This document shows positions 45,981 through 56,000 of a DNA stretch of 64,000 nt, one piece after another (position 1 is the first letter of the stretch; each line of letters starts with the position of its first letter). The notes under the pieces are model-generated. The model did no database searches, was not told where the DNA came from, and saw only the letters and a list, made by a program, of their open reading frames with translations. The translations under genes and the position numbers were made by a program. This DNA comes from Tenacibaculum pacificus. GTDB taxonomy: Bacteria; Bacteroidota; Bacteroidia; Flavobacteriales; Flavobacteriaceae. Location of the stretch: positions 2,585,001-2,649,000 of the forward strand of contig NZ_CP115917.1 of assembly GCF_027941775.1 (NCBI RefSeq), read 5' to 3'.

Positions 45981-46083
45981 TGCGTTAGCGATTGAATGGC
46001 ATGTTTGAGCTCTTTTTTATTTTTTTCTTTTCGAAAAAATAAAAAAAGCGAGTAATGAAAGCGCGACCTGCAAGGTAACGCCC
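45981..46083 (-). repeat. Dispersed hairpin repeat, diverged copy D
   Basis: About 103 bases between radA and its upstream neighbour. It shares GAGCTC with the T-rich and A-rich arms and the GCGAG block of copies A-C, but the outer ends differ. Here GCGTTA at 45982-45987 and TAACGC at 46076-46081 form a terminal inverted repeat. The inner part is a long AT stem (T6-A-T6 against A6-T-A7). Confidence 0.75.
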
Positions 46084-46095
46084 AATAAATTATTC

Positions 46096-47043
46096 TTATT
46101 TTTTGTTTTTATTATAAATAGGTAAAAATAGAAAAGCTAATCCTCCAAAAATAATAATCATAGCTGTTTGAGCTGTCCACATAATCCAACCAAAAGCGGT
46201 TGCAGGTTCTTCGGATACGCCAAATAAAGCCAATGCTCCTGCTACAGCGATTGGATATAAACCGATACCTCCGTTGGTGGCTGCGATACTAAATCCGCCA
46301 GCAATAAAACCGATTAAAACACCTCCTAAAGGAACATTTAAACCACTAATTGCAGGAATTGTTGCCCAAAACATTAAAACATACATCAACCAAATAAATA
46401 CTGTGTGGAATATAAATGCCCACTTATTTTTCATTTTGAAGATGCTTGTTACCCCTTCGACCAATCCTGAAATAAAGGTTTTAATTTTTAAACCAATTCC
46501 TGAACTTGCCTTTTTAACATAACGGGTAAGTAAATAAAATCCAAGAATTAATACGGATAAAATAATTCCGATTCTTATGGGATCGAAATTTTGAGTAAGC
46601 AAATTGTAAATAAAATCGAACTGAAGAAAAAGTGTAATAGTAATGATACTTAACATCATAATTACATCGGCAATTCTTTCGGCTACAATAGTTCCGAAGG
46701 CTTTTTCAAAAGGGATATTTTCGTAATTTGTCATAACCGCTGCACGAGAAACTTCTCCAGCTCTTGGTAATGCTAAATTAACTAAATAACCTACCAAAAC
46801 GGCTAAAGTGCTATTTCCAAAATCAGGTTTATAGCCCATTGGTTCTAATAAAAACTTCCAACGATATGCTCTTGATAAATGACTTAGAATTCCAAAAAAC
46901 AAACCTAAAACAATCCAACTATAATTTGCTTCTTTAAAATATTCTATTAAAATATCAATAGAAATTTTAGAGATTGAATACCAAACTAAAAAACCGCCCA
47001 AAATGAGCGGTAATATGATTTTTAAGATTTTTTTGAAATTCAA
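46096..47043 (-). CDS. Lysylphosphatidylglycerol synthase-type transmembrane protein (UPF0104)
   Basis: A 315-residue membrane protein with about eight helices. The LPG-synthase transmembrane domain pattern is seen in NYSWIVLGLFFGILSHLSRA, VLVGYLVNLALPRAGEVSRA and IGLYPIAVAGALALFGV. There is no catalytic domain. Related proteins may flip or carry lipids. It starts with TTG at 47043 and follows panD after 2 bases, so it belongs to the panC-panD unit. Conserved order in Flavobacteriaceae, role unknown. Confidence 0.85.
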   Translation of the reverse strand: MNFKKILKIILPLILGGFLVWYSISKISIDILIEYFKEANYSWIVLGLFFGILSHLSRAYRWKFLLEPMGYKPDFGNSTLAVLVGYLVNLALPRAGEVSRAAVMTNYENIPFEKAFGTIVAERIADVIMMLSIITITLFLQFDFIYNLLTQNFDPIRIGIILSVLILGFYLLTRYVKKASSGIGLKIKTFISGLVEGVTSIFKMKNKWAFIFHTVFIWLMYVLMFWATIPAISGLNVPLGGVLIGFIAGGFSIAATNGGIGLYPIAVAGALALFGVSEEPATAFGWIMWTAQTAMIIIFGGLAFLFLPIYNKNKK

Positions 47044-47045
47044 AA

Positions 47046-47396
47046 TTATGTAAGGGTATTATCTGCTTCGTTAGGAAAAACTAAAGAAGGTTTAAATTTC
47101 TTAGCTTCTTCTAATTCCATAAACGCATACACGATTAGAATTAATACATCACCTTTTGCTACTTTTCTTGCCGCAGCTCCGTTTAATGTAATTTCGCCAC
47201 TTCCTCTAGGTCCTGGAATAGCATAGGTTTCTAAACGTTCTCCATTATTGTTATTCACAATTTGAACACGTTCACCTTCTATAATTCCTGCTGCATCCAT
47301 TAAGTCTTCGTCAATGGTAATGCTTCCTATATAATTTAAATCGGCACCGGTAGCTTTTACACGGTGTATTTTAGATTTTACTACTTGTACTAACAT
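47046..47396 (-). CDS. panD: Aspartate 1-decarboxylase (pro-enzyme)
   Basis: A 116-residue pyruvoyl-dependent enzyme that makes beta-alanine for pantothenate. Self-cleavage occurs between Gly24 and Ser25 in [17 protein letters not shown]. The remaining signatures are [21 protein letters not shown] and [13 protein letters not shown]. It follows panC after 48 bases and precedes the membrane protein after 2 bases. The enzyme and panC act at consecutive steps of one pathway. Confidence 0.95.
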   Translation of the reverse strand: MLVQVVKSKIHRVKATGADLNYIGSITIDEDLMDAAGIIEGERVQIVNNNNGERLETYAIPGPRGSGEITLNGAAARKVAKGDVLILIVYAFMELEEAKKFKPSLVFPNEADNTLT

Positions 47397-47444
47397 ACTG
47401 CAAAAATAGTTTTTTAATGATTAATGATTTGTTTTTGACTGAAT

Positions 47445-48291
47445 TTATTTTAAGCGAATATTATCTATCAATCTTATATCGCCTGCAAAAACCGCAATAA
47501 ACGCACGGTATTTATGATTTGATTCTTTGTTTTTAACAGTTTTTAAAGTTTTTTCATCTGCAATAGTAAAGTATTCTAATACTAATAATGGATGATTTTT
47601 AAACTTTTTCTGTATCCACTTTGTAACTTCATCTGCACTTTTTGTGCCAAACTTCTTTTTTGCCTTCTTTAATATTTTATAGATAAATGGTGCAGATTTA
47701 CGGTGTTCTTTTGTTAAACGAGTATTTCGAGAACTCATAGCCAAACCATCTTTTTCCCTGTAAATATCACATCCTTTAACCTTAACCGGGATGTCAGTGT
47801 TTTTGAACCATTTTTTTGATAATCTGAAACTGTTGAAAATCTTTTTTACCAAAATAAGCAGTATTCGGATTTACAATTTCAAATAATTTTTTGACAATAG
47901 TACCAACTCCATCAAAATGACCGTCTCTAAATTTCCCTTCCATTTGATGTTCTAATCCATCAAAATTGAAGTTTTTAGCATCCACAACCTCGCTATATAT
48001 TTCTTCTACAGAAGGAAAAAATAAAACATCGCACTGAACACTTTCTAATAATTTAATATCTTCTTCAATAGTTTTAGGATATTTTATAAGATCTTCCTCA
48101 TTATCAAACTGAGTAGGATTTACAAAAATACTGACAACCGTAATGTCATTTTTTTTCTTTGATTTTTTAATAAGCGATAAATGACCTTGATGTAAAGCTC
48201 CCATTGTAGGAACGAATCCTATTGATTTATTCTCTTTTTTTAAGGGAGATAAAAATGCTTTTAATTCTGATTTAGTTTTATAAACTTTCAT
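47445..48291 (-). pseudogene. panC: Pantothenate synthetase, frameshifted
   Basis: Two frames make one gene of about 281 codons. The first (47794-48291) carries GFVPTMGALHQGHLSLI with the HxGH site and FGKKDFQQFQIIKKMVQKH. The second (47445-47852) continues with DIPVKVKGCDIYREKDGLAMSSRN. One extra base joins them: at 47796 the minus strand reads CAC-TGA-C, and removal of the T gives MVQKHDIPVKVKG. The enzyme joins pantoate and beta-alanine with ATP. All catalytic parts are otherwise intact. An assembly error or a recent mutation is most likely; the same heptamer breaks aspS. Confidence 0.88.
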
Positions 48292-48353
48292 TCTATTATA
48301 GTTGGAATACGTGCAAAATTAGCAATTTAACATCATTATAGCATAAATTTTCG

Positions 48354-48361
48354 TATTTTTG
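48354..48361 (+). promoter_or_regulatory. Candidate -7 box (TATTTTTG) of the GT5 gene
   Basis: TATTTTTG fits TAnnTTTG and lies 26 bases before the ATG at 48388, in the divergent gap with panC. Confidence 0.45.
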
Positions 48362-48387
48362 CGCATTCAATAAAATAGACCGATTTA

Positions 48388-49206
48388 ATGAAGGATAAGA
48401 GAATATTATACGTTTCATCAGAGGTAATACCCTATTTACCGGAAACAGAATTATCGTCTACTGCATTTAATGTTGCTAAAAACGCACATTCTAAAGGAGT
48501 TCAAACCCGTATTTTTATGCCTCGTTTTGGGGTAATTAACGAACGAAGGCATCAATTACATGAGGTAATTCGTTTGTCTGGAATGAATTTAATAATTAAT
48601 GACATGGATATGCCATTAATCATTAAAGTTGCTTCAATTCCTAAAGAAAGAATGCAGGTCTATTTCATTGACAATGAAGAATATTTTAAGCGTAAAGCGG
48701 TATATTCTGATGAAGATGACAAAATGTTTGATGATAATGACGAACGTATGATTTTCTTTGCAAAGGGAGTTGTAGAAACTGTTAAAAAATTAAACTGGGC
48801 ACCTGATGTAATTCATATTCACGGATGGATGGCGTCTTTACTTCCATTATATTTAAGAGAATTTTATAAAGAAGAACCATTATTTACGGAAAGTAAAATT
48901 GTAACTTCGATTTATCAAAATAATTTTGAAGGTGAGTTAAATAGTGAATTAGCAAATAAAGTTCGTTTTGATAAAATTGACGAATCAAAAATTGCAACTA
49001 TTGTAACACCGAATCAAATTAATATCTTAAAAAGTGCCATTGAAAACTCAGATGCTATTGTAAAAGGTAGTGAAGTTTTACCTGATGAAATTAATGATTT
49101 TATTGCCGAAAAAGCAACAAAAGTCTTAGAATTTCAATCAGAAGAAACTTTAACAGAGGCGTATTTAGATTTTTACAAAGAAAATGTTTTAGAAATAAGT
49201 GAATAA
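48388..49206 (+). CDS. Glycogen/starch synthase-like protein, single GT5 domain
   Basis: A 272-residue protein that corresponds to the N-terminal Rossmann domain of glycogen synthase only: ILYVSSEVIPYLPETELSST at the start, GVQTRIFMPRFGVINERR, and the block WAPDVIHIHGWMASLLPLYL. The C-terminal half with the ADP-glucose site is missing. Single-domain proteins of this kind are conserved in Flavobacteriaceae beside panC and glmS, so it is not a recent truncation. Real catalysis is doubtful; a regulatory or sugar-binding role is possible. Confidence 0.85.
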   Translation: MKDKRILYVSSEVIPYLPETELSSTAFNVAKNAHSKGVQTRIFMPRFGVINERRHQLHEVIRLSGMNLIINDMDMPLIIKVASIPKERMQVYFIDNEEYFKRKAVYSDEDDKMFDDNDERMIFFAKGVVETVKKLNWAPDVIHIHGWMASLLPLYLREFYKEEPLFTESKIVTSIYQNNFEGELNSELANKVRFDKIDESKIATIVTPNQINILKSAIENSDAIVKGSEVLPDEINDFIAEKATKVLEFQSEETLTEAYLDFYKENVLEISE

Positions 49207-49215
49207 ATAATACAA

Positions 49216-50811
49216 ATGATTAGAAAAATTGGGGTTTTAGGTATTAGCTTGTTATGTTTAGCTACTATAATATCATGTGAAAAAGATTTTAACGATGTAG
49301 GTGGTCGTGTTATTGATAACACAAAATTTGAAACTGGCGAACTATTATTAGATGTCGCTATTGAAAAAATTGATATATCAGACTCAAATACTAACGATGC
49401 TTATAAAGCTGTTAGAGCAGATAATATAAGTACTACTGTAGGTGAGTATTGGCTAGGTGTATATAAAAATGGGGGTTATAAAGGTATTGAAGCGTCTATT
49501 ATTAGCCAATTAAAACTATTAAATAATCCTAAAATAAAAGATACAAAACCTGCTACAAAAATTGGAGAAATAGACTCTATTTATGTACTTGACAAGGTTA
49601 TTCTTAAAATACCATATACAGCAACCAATATAGGCAAAGAAACTGATGGAAAACCTAAATTCAGGTTAGATTCTATTTTAGGAGATATTAGTATTCCTAT
49701 GCCTTTAAATATTTACAGAAACGGAACGTATTTAAGTGAACTAAATCCTAGTAATCCAGCTAACCAAAATAGTTTTCAATCTAATCATTCTTATATTAAA
49801 TCTGAATTATTAAATGAAAATACTGGGTTTACATTTAAACCTAGTCCAAAAGATACAATGCTAATATTAACAAGAAATATTAGTAATGGTAACACTTATA
49901 AAGACACTATAAAATTAGCAAATAAAGCGCCATTTTTAACTATCCCTTTGGATAAAGAAAAAATGAAAACTATTTTTTGGGATAAATTCAAAGACACTGA
50001 GTTTTCTTCTTCTAGTACTTTCAACAACTATTTTAGAGGTTTAATTATTGAAACGGAAGGAAGTAATGGTACTATTTTCCCTCTTAGTTTACTAGGAACT
50101 AATGCTTCAGTTAGCGTTGATTTTCTTTATACAATTACTACTTTTCAGAAAAAAGAAGGAGAAGCTACTTTAGTATTAAAAGATACCTTACCAAACACTT
50201 ATTCCTTCCCTTTATCAGGTATAAGAAACAGCAAATATGTGATGTCACCAGCAACTACAGCTGTACCTTCAAATAATTTTGTAATACAAGGTACTGCTGG
50301 AACTATGGCAAAAGTTACAATATTAAACGAAAGTAAGCTTCAAGAGTTAAGAGATGATAAGTTATTAATTAATGATGCTTCTTTAACTTTTTATGTCAAT
50401 CAAAATATTAATACGAATAAAAATATAGTACCTCAAAAGTTATTTATTTATCAAAATATAGATAAAGGAACTAAAGGAATTGTTCCAACACAATTAACAG
50501 ATGCTTATAAAGAAACAGCTACTTTTGGTGGTTATATTCAATTGTCAGAGGATGATAAACCTGAGAAATATTCTTTTAGTATAAAAGATTATATTTCTGA
50601 CTTATTAGATGGTACAACAAGTGATATTGAACCTTTAATATTAAAAGTATATAATAACCCTACAGATAGTGCTATAAAAAATAATGCTATTGATGTAAAT
50701 GTTAGAACATATAATTGGAATCCTAGAGGAGTTACATTGTTAAACGGAAGTGAAACTGCTAACGGAGTAAAAAGAGCTGTATTAAAAATATCATATTCAA
50801 AAGAAAAATAA
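49216..50811 (+). CDS. DUF4270 family lipoprotein
   Basis: A 531-residue surface or periplasmic lipoprotein. The signal peptide ends in the lipobox ATIISC (Cys21), followed by the DUF4270 start pattern EKDFNDVGGRVIDNTKFETG. The rest is beta-rich with many Asn and Thr (for example TVGEYWLGVYKNG and FLTIPLDKEKMKTIFWDK). Family members are common in Bacteroidota and stand between the GT5 gene (9 bases) and glmS (9 bases) as here. The function is unknown; a cell envelope role fits the operon. Confidence 0.88.
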   Translation: MIRKIGVLGISLLCLATIISCEKDFNDVGGRVIDNTKFETGELLLDVAIEKIDISDSNTNDAYKAVRADNISTTVGEYWLGVYKNGGYKGIEASIISQLKLLNNPKIKDTKPATKIGEIDSIYVLDKVILKIPYTATNIGKETDGKPKFRLDSILGDISIPMPLNIYRNGTYLSELNPSNPANQNSFQSNHSYIKSELLNENTGFTFKPSPKDTMLILTRNISNGNTYKDTIKLANKAPFLTIPLDKEKMKTIFWDKFKDTEFSSSSTFNNYFRGLIIETEGSNGTIFPLSLLGTNASVSVDFLYTITTFQKKEGEATLVLKDTLPNTYSFPLSGIRNSKYVMSPATTAVPSNNFVIQGTAGTMAKVTILNESKLQELRDDKLLINDASLTFYVNQNINTNKNIVPQKLFIYQNIDKGTKGIVPTQLTDAYKETATFGGYIQLSEDDKPEKYSFSIKDYISDLLDGTTSDIEPLILKVYNNPTDSAIKNNAIDVNVRTYNWNPRGVTLLNGSETANGVKRAVLKISYSKEK

Positions 50812-50820
50812 AACATTGCT

Positions 50821-52677
50821 ATGTGTGGAATAACAGGATATATAGGTCATAGAGAAGCATACCCAATAGTTATAAATGGGTTAAAACGCTTAGAATATAG
50901 AGGTTACGATAGTTCAGGAATTATGATGTATGATGGAGAATCAATACATTTATCTAAAACTAAAGGTAAAGTTTCTGATTTAGAATACATTACTAATAAA
51001 GACGAAAAAAGAAAGAAAGGAAATATAGGTATTGGTCACACACGTTGGGCTACTCATGGTGTACCTAACGATACTAATTCTCATCCTCATATTTCTGAAT
51101 CTGGAAATTTAGTTATCGTTCATAATGGAATTATTGAAAATTATGATACTATAAAAAAAGAATTAATATCAAGAGGATATACTTTTAAAAGTGATACTGA
51201 TACAGAAGTATTAGTAAACCTTATAGAAGAGGTTCAAAAAAATGAAAACTGTAAATTAGGTAAAGCTGTTCAATTAGCACTTACAAATGTTATTGGAGCA
51301 TACGCTATTGCTGTTTTTGATAAAAATAAACCTAACGAACTAATTGTTGCTCGTTTAGGAAGCCCTATTGCAATAGGTGTTGGAAAAAATAATGAAGAAT
51401 TTTTTGTTGCTTCTGATGCTTCTCCTTTTATTGAATATACTAAAAATGCTATCTATTTAGAAGATGGTGAATTAGCTATTATCAAAAAAAATAAAGGAAT
51501 AAAAGTTCGTAAAATTGAAAATGACAAAGAAATTGATACTAATATTCAAGAACTTCAATTAAGTTTAGACCAAATTGAAAAAGGTGGATATGACCATTTT
51601 ATGTTAAAAGAAATTTACGAACAACCAAAGGCTATTATAGATACTTACAGAGGAAGAATGTTACCAGACAAAGGTATTATTCGTATGGCTGGTATTGATG
51701 ATAACATTTCTAAATTTAAAAATGCAAGTAGAATTATTATAGTTGCTTGTGGTACTTCTTGGCATGCTGGTTTAGTTGGTGAATATCTTTTTGAAGATAT
51801 GGCTCGTATTCCTGTTGAAGTAGAATATGCTTCTGAATTCAGATACCGTAACCCTATTATTAATGAAGATGATGTAGTAATCGCTATTTCTCAATCAGGA
51901 GAAACTGCCGATACTTTAGCTGCTATTAAATTAGCAAAATCTAAAGGAGCATTTGTTTTTGGTATTTGTAATGTTGTAGGTTCTTCTATTGCAAGAGAAA
52001 CTCACGCTGGTGCTTATACACATGCTGGTCCTGAGATTGGAGTTGCATCAACAAAGGCATTTACTACACAAATAACAGTACTTTCTTTAATTGCTTTAAA
52101 ATTAGCTAAAGAGAAAGGAACATTGTCTAAATCTGCAGTAAATAATTATTTACAAACATTACAACAAATTCCTTCTCAAGTAGAAAAATTATTACAAACT
52201 AACGAGCAAATTAAGGAAATTGCAAAGGTTTATAAAAACGCTAAAAACTGCTTATATTTAGGTAGAGGATTTAACTTTCCTGTAGCTTTAGAAGGAGCTT
52301 TAAAACTTAAAGAGATTTCATACATTCATGCAGAAGGATATCCTGCTGCTGAAATGAAGCATGGTCCTATTGCTTTGATTGATGAAAATATGCCAATTTT
52401 TGTAATTGCAACTAATAAAGGGCATTACGAAAAAGTTGTTAGTAATATTCAAGAAATAAAATCTAGAAGTGGTAAAATTATCGCTATTGTAACAGAAGGC
52501 GATACTACAGTAAAAGAAATTGCAGATCATGTAATTGAAATTCCTGATACTGATGAAGCTTTTACTCCGTTGTTAACTACAATTCCTTTTCAATTATTAT
52601 CGTATCATATTGCGGTATTCTTAGAAAAAAATGTAGATCAGCCAAGAAATTTAGCAAAATCTGTAACTGTTGAATAA
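50821..52677 (+). CDS. glmS: Glucosamine-fructose-6-phosphate aminotransferase (isomerising)
   Basis: A 618-residue enzyme that makes glucosamine-6-phosphate from fructose-6-phosphate and glutamine. The N-terminal nucleophile Cys2 is in MCGITGYIG, followed by the glutaminase blocks IGIGHTRWATHGVPND and SDTDTEVLVNLI. The two SIS domains follow (IVACGTSWHAGLVGEY, AISQSGETADTLAAIKLAK, STKAFTTQI) and the chain ends PRNLAKSVTVE. The product feeds peptidoglycan and LPS. Transcribed with DUF4270 and closed by a terminator. No glmS ribozyme is visible upstream. Confidence 0.97.
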   Translation: MCGITGYIGHREAYPIVINGLKRLEYRGYDSSGIMMYDGESIHLSKTKGKVSDLEYITNKDEKRKKGNIGIGHTRWATHGVPNDTNSHPHISESGNLVIVHNGIIENYDTIKKELISRGYTFKSDTDTEVLVNLIEEVQKNENCKLGKAVQLALTNVIGAYAIAVFDKNKPNELIVARLGSPIAIGVGKNNEEFFVASDASPFIEYTKNAIYLEDGELAIIKKNKGIKVRKIENDKEIDTNIQELQLSLDQIEKGGYDHFMLKEIYEQPKAIIDTYRGRMLPDKGIIRMAGIDDNISKFKNASRIIIVACGTSWHAGLVGEYLFEDMARIPVEVEYASEFRYRNPIINEDDVVIAISQSGETADTLAAIKLAKSKGAFVFGICNVVGSSIARETHAGAYTHAGPEIGVASTKAFTTQITVLSLIALKLAKEKGTLSKSAVNNYLQTLQQIPSQVEKLLQTNEQIKEIAKVYKNAKNCLYLGRGFNFPVALEGALKLKEISYIHAEGYPAAEMKHGPIALIDENMPIFVIATNKGHYEKVVSNIQEIKSRSGKIIAIVTEGDTTVKEIADHVIEIPDTDEAFTPLLTTIPFQLLSYHIAVFLEKNVDQPRNLAKSVTVE

Positions 52678-52701
52678 ACAGTTATAATCATAATAAAATA
52701 G

Positions 52702-52733
52702 AAAATCCTGAGATAGTATCTCAGGATTTTTTT
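52702..52733 (+). terminator. Terminator after glmS
   Basis: A stem AAATCCTGAGAT / ATCTCAGGATTT followed by T7. Confidence 0.87.
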
Positions 52734-52760
52734 ATTTTTAAATATCATCTAAAATATATC

Positions 52761-52791
52761 AAAAAAAAAGCACGCTATAAATAGCGTGCTT
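52761..52791 (-). terminator. Terminator after gdhA
   Basis: A stem AGCACGCTAT / ATAGCGTGCT. The minus strand continues into T9. It faces the glmS terminator in the convergent gap. Confidence 0.85.
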
Positions 52792-52813
52792 ATAATATAT
52801 CAAAAAGGAATTA

Positions 52814-54160
<1,347 letters not shown>

Positions 54161-54219
54161 CTAGTTGTTATATTAGTGTATATGTTGTTGTATTAATCTT
54201 TTTAACAAATTTTGTTAGG

Positions 54220-54227
54220 CAAATATA
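54220..54227 (-). promoter_or_regulatory. Candidate -7 box (TATATTTG, minus strand) of gdhA
   Basis: The minus strand reads TATATTTG 62 bases before the gdhA ATG, matching TAnnTTTG. The leader would be long, so the call is moderate. Confidence 0.4.
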
Positions 54228-54367
54228 ATTAATTTACAATCTGTTAAATTTAAAAACATTTAAAAATTAACTAATTTTAATATTTATTTATCAATTATAT
54301 AAAAGAAACAGGTATTCACTAAAAGAATTCCTATTTATATTTCATCAAATTTTAATAATTATAGATA

Positions 54368-54400
54368 TTGTGTAAATTTGATATAAAAATATTAAATTTG
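54368..54400 (+). promoter_or_regulatory. Candidate promoter of pheS (TTG and TAAATTTG)
   Basis: TTG at 54368-54370 is followed after 22 bases by TAAATTTG at 54393-54400, which is the Bacteroidota -33/-7 layout; a second TAAATTTG lies at 54373-54380. The ATG follows 23 bases later. Confidence 0.5.
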
Positions 54401-54423
54401 CAGTCAAATTTTGGATAGATAAG

Positions 54424-55443
54424 ATGTTAGACAAAGTAAAAGAATTGATTGGTGATGTAAAGGTTTTTCAAGCAAGTTCTAAAGAAGAAGTTGAAACTTT
54501 CAGAATAAAATACTTAGGAAGTAAAGGTTTATTAAAAGATTTGTTTGCTGAATTTAAAAATGTAGATCCAGCAATGCGTAAAGATTTTGGACAAGCATTA
54601 AACACTTTAAAGAAATCTGCTGAAGATAAAGTAACTGAACTAAATGATAATTTAGAAAGTACATTTGAACATAAAAGTTTTTATGGCGATTTAACGCGTC
54701 CATCAGAACCAATTAATTTAGGTTCTCGTCATCCAATATCTTTGGTTAAAAATCAAATTATTGAGGTTTTTAATAGAATTGGTTTTACAGTTTCTGAAGG
54801 TCCAGAAATTGAAGATGACTGGCATAACTTTACAGCATTAAACTTACCAGAATATCATCCAGCACGTGATATGCAGGATACTTTTTTTATCGATAAAAAT
54901 CCTGATACCTTGTTAAGAACGCATACTTCATCGGTACAAGTTCGATATATGGAAAACAACACGCCACCTATTAGAACGATTTCTCCAGGACGTGTTTTTA
55001 GAAACGAAGATATTTCTGCCAGAGCACACTGTATTTTTCATCAAGTAGAAGGTTTATATATTGATACTGATGTGTCTTTTGCCGATTTAAAGCAAACCTT
55101 ATTATATTTTACCAAAGAGATGTTTGGGAAGTCTAAAATCCGATTAAGACCTTCTTATTTCCCATTTACAGAGCCAAGTGCCGAAGTAGATATTTACTGG
55201 GGATTAGAAACTGAAACTGATTACAGAATTACAAAAGGAACAGGTTGGTTAGAAATTATGGGCTGCGGAATGGTAGATCCTAATGTATTAAAAAATGCAA
55301 ATATCGATCCTACTAAATATTCTGGATACGCTTTCGGAATGGGAATTGAACGTATAGCAATGTTATTATATCAAATTCCTGATATTAGAATGTTTTACGA
55401 AAATGATAAACGTTTCTTAGAGCAATTTAAATCAGTTATATAA
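54424..55443 (+). CDS. pheS: Phenylalanyl-tRNA synthetase alpha subunit
   Basis: A 339-residue class II synthetase subunit. The N-terminal coiled coil (LGSKGLLKDLFAEFKNVDP) is followed by the catalytic domain with FNRIGFTVSEGPEIEDDWHNF, RISPGRVFRNEDISARAHCI-like motif 2 (seen as ISPGRVFRNEDISARAHC) and motif 3 GYAFGMGIERIAMLLYQIPD. The beta subunit is not in this window, which is usual in Bacteroidota. A terminator follows. Confidence 0.97.
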   Translation: MLDKVKELIGDVKVFQASSKEEVETFRIKYLGSKGLLKDLFAEFKNVDPAMRKDFGQALNTLKKSAEDKVTELNDNLESTFEHKSFYGDLTRPSEPINLGSRHPISLVKNQIIEVFNRIGFTVSEGPEIEDDWHNFTALNLPEYHPARDMQDTFFIDKNPDTLLRTHTSSVQVRYMENNTPPIRTISPGRVFRNEDISARAHCIFHQVEGLYIDTDVSFADLKQTLLYFTKEMFGKSKIRLRPSYFPFTEPSAEVDIYWGLETETDYRITKGTGWLEIMGCGMVDPNVLKNANIDPTKYSGYAFGMGIERIAMLLYQIPDIRMFYENDKRFLEQFKSVI

Positions 55444-55463
55444 ATAAAAATTACTATAAATAT

Positions 55464-55508
55464 AAAAAGTTGAAAAGTTAAGAATCACTTCTACTTTTCA
55501 ACTTTTTG
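55464..55508 (+). terminator. Terminator after pheS
   Basis: A stem AAAAAGTTGAAAAG / CTTTTCAACTTTTT with a loop of about 16 bases. The T tail is part of the stem. Confidence 0.7.
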
Positions 55509-55525
55509 CTTTTAACATAGATTAA

Positions 55526-55921
55526 ATGAGAAAAGACATAAAAATACCAGGAGTTACTGATGTAGAAATTGCCATCACTTTAGAAAAAAATCCAAATGAT
55601 AATTTGGATGAATGGAACGTTTATATTATCAATAAAAAAGAAGTAGATTTAGAAATGGTTGTTATCGTTTCTCAAGGATTTTCTGAAACTAAAAAAACTT
55701 CATTATTCCGAAGAAAAATTGACCTTTTAAAAGCTAAATCTTTTTCTAAATTTGAAATAATGCAACCTGAATTATTTGCTTTAGATAATCAATTTCAGGT
55801 TACTTTTTTTGAAAATAATATTTTACACGACAAAACGTTTATCTTTCAAGAAGGAACTATTCAAGAAGGATTTTTTAGAGATATTGATCTTTTAAATAAA
55901 AAAGGCGTTGTTTGTAAGTAA
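55526..55921 (+). CDS. Conserved hypothetical protein
   Basis: A 131-residue soluble protein without signal peptide. Visible blocks are VEIAITLEKNPNDNLDEWNVYIINK, given here only as the position of a beta-rich start at about 13-37, then VVIVSQGFSETKKTSLFRR and EIMQPELFALDNQFQVTFFE. The family is common in Bacteroidota and is sometimes mislabelled as a phenylalanyl-tRNA synthetase subunit because it stands beside pheS. I know no function. Confidence 0.72.
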   Translation: MRKDIKIPGVTDVEIAITLEKNPNDNLDEWNVYIINKKEVDLEMVVIVSQGFSETKKTSLFRRKIDLLKAKSFSKFEIMQPELFALDNQFQVTFFENNILHDKTFIFQEGTIQEGFFRDIDLLNKKGVVCK

Positions 55922-56000
55922 TATTTTCACAAATAATTATTACCTTATTTCTTCTTAAAAATTGACACAATTAGCCCAAATAGGTTAATTATCTATTAAA

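Noticed and set aside
45981..46083. Integron attC site
   Set aside because: GCGTTA and TAACGC ends look vaguely like attC cores, but there is no integrase, no cassette array, and the core is shared with the dispersed repeat family.
50740..50820. glmS ribozyme or riboswitch upstream of glmS
   Set aside because: Only 9 bases separate glmS from DUF4270 and no conserved ribozyme core is present.
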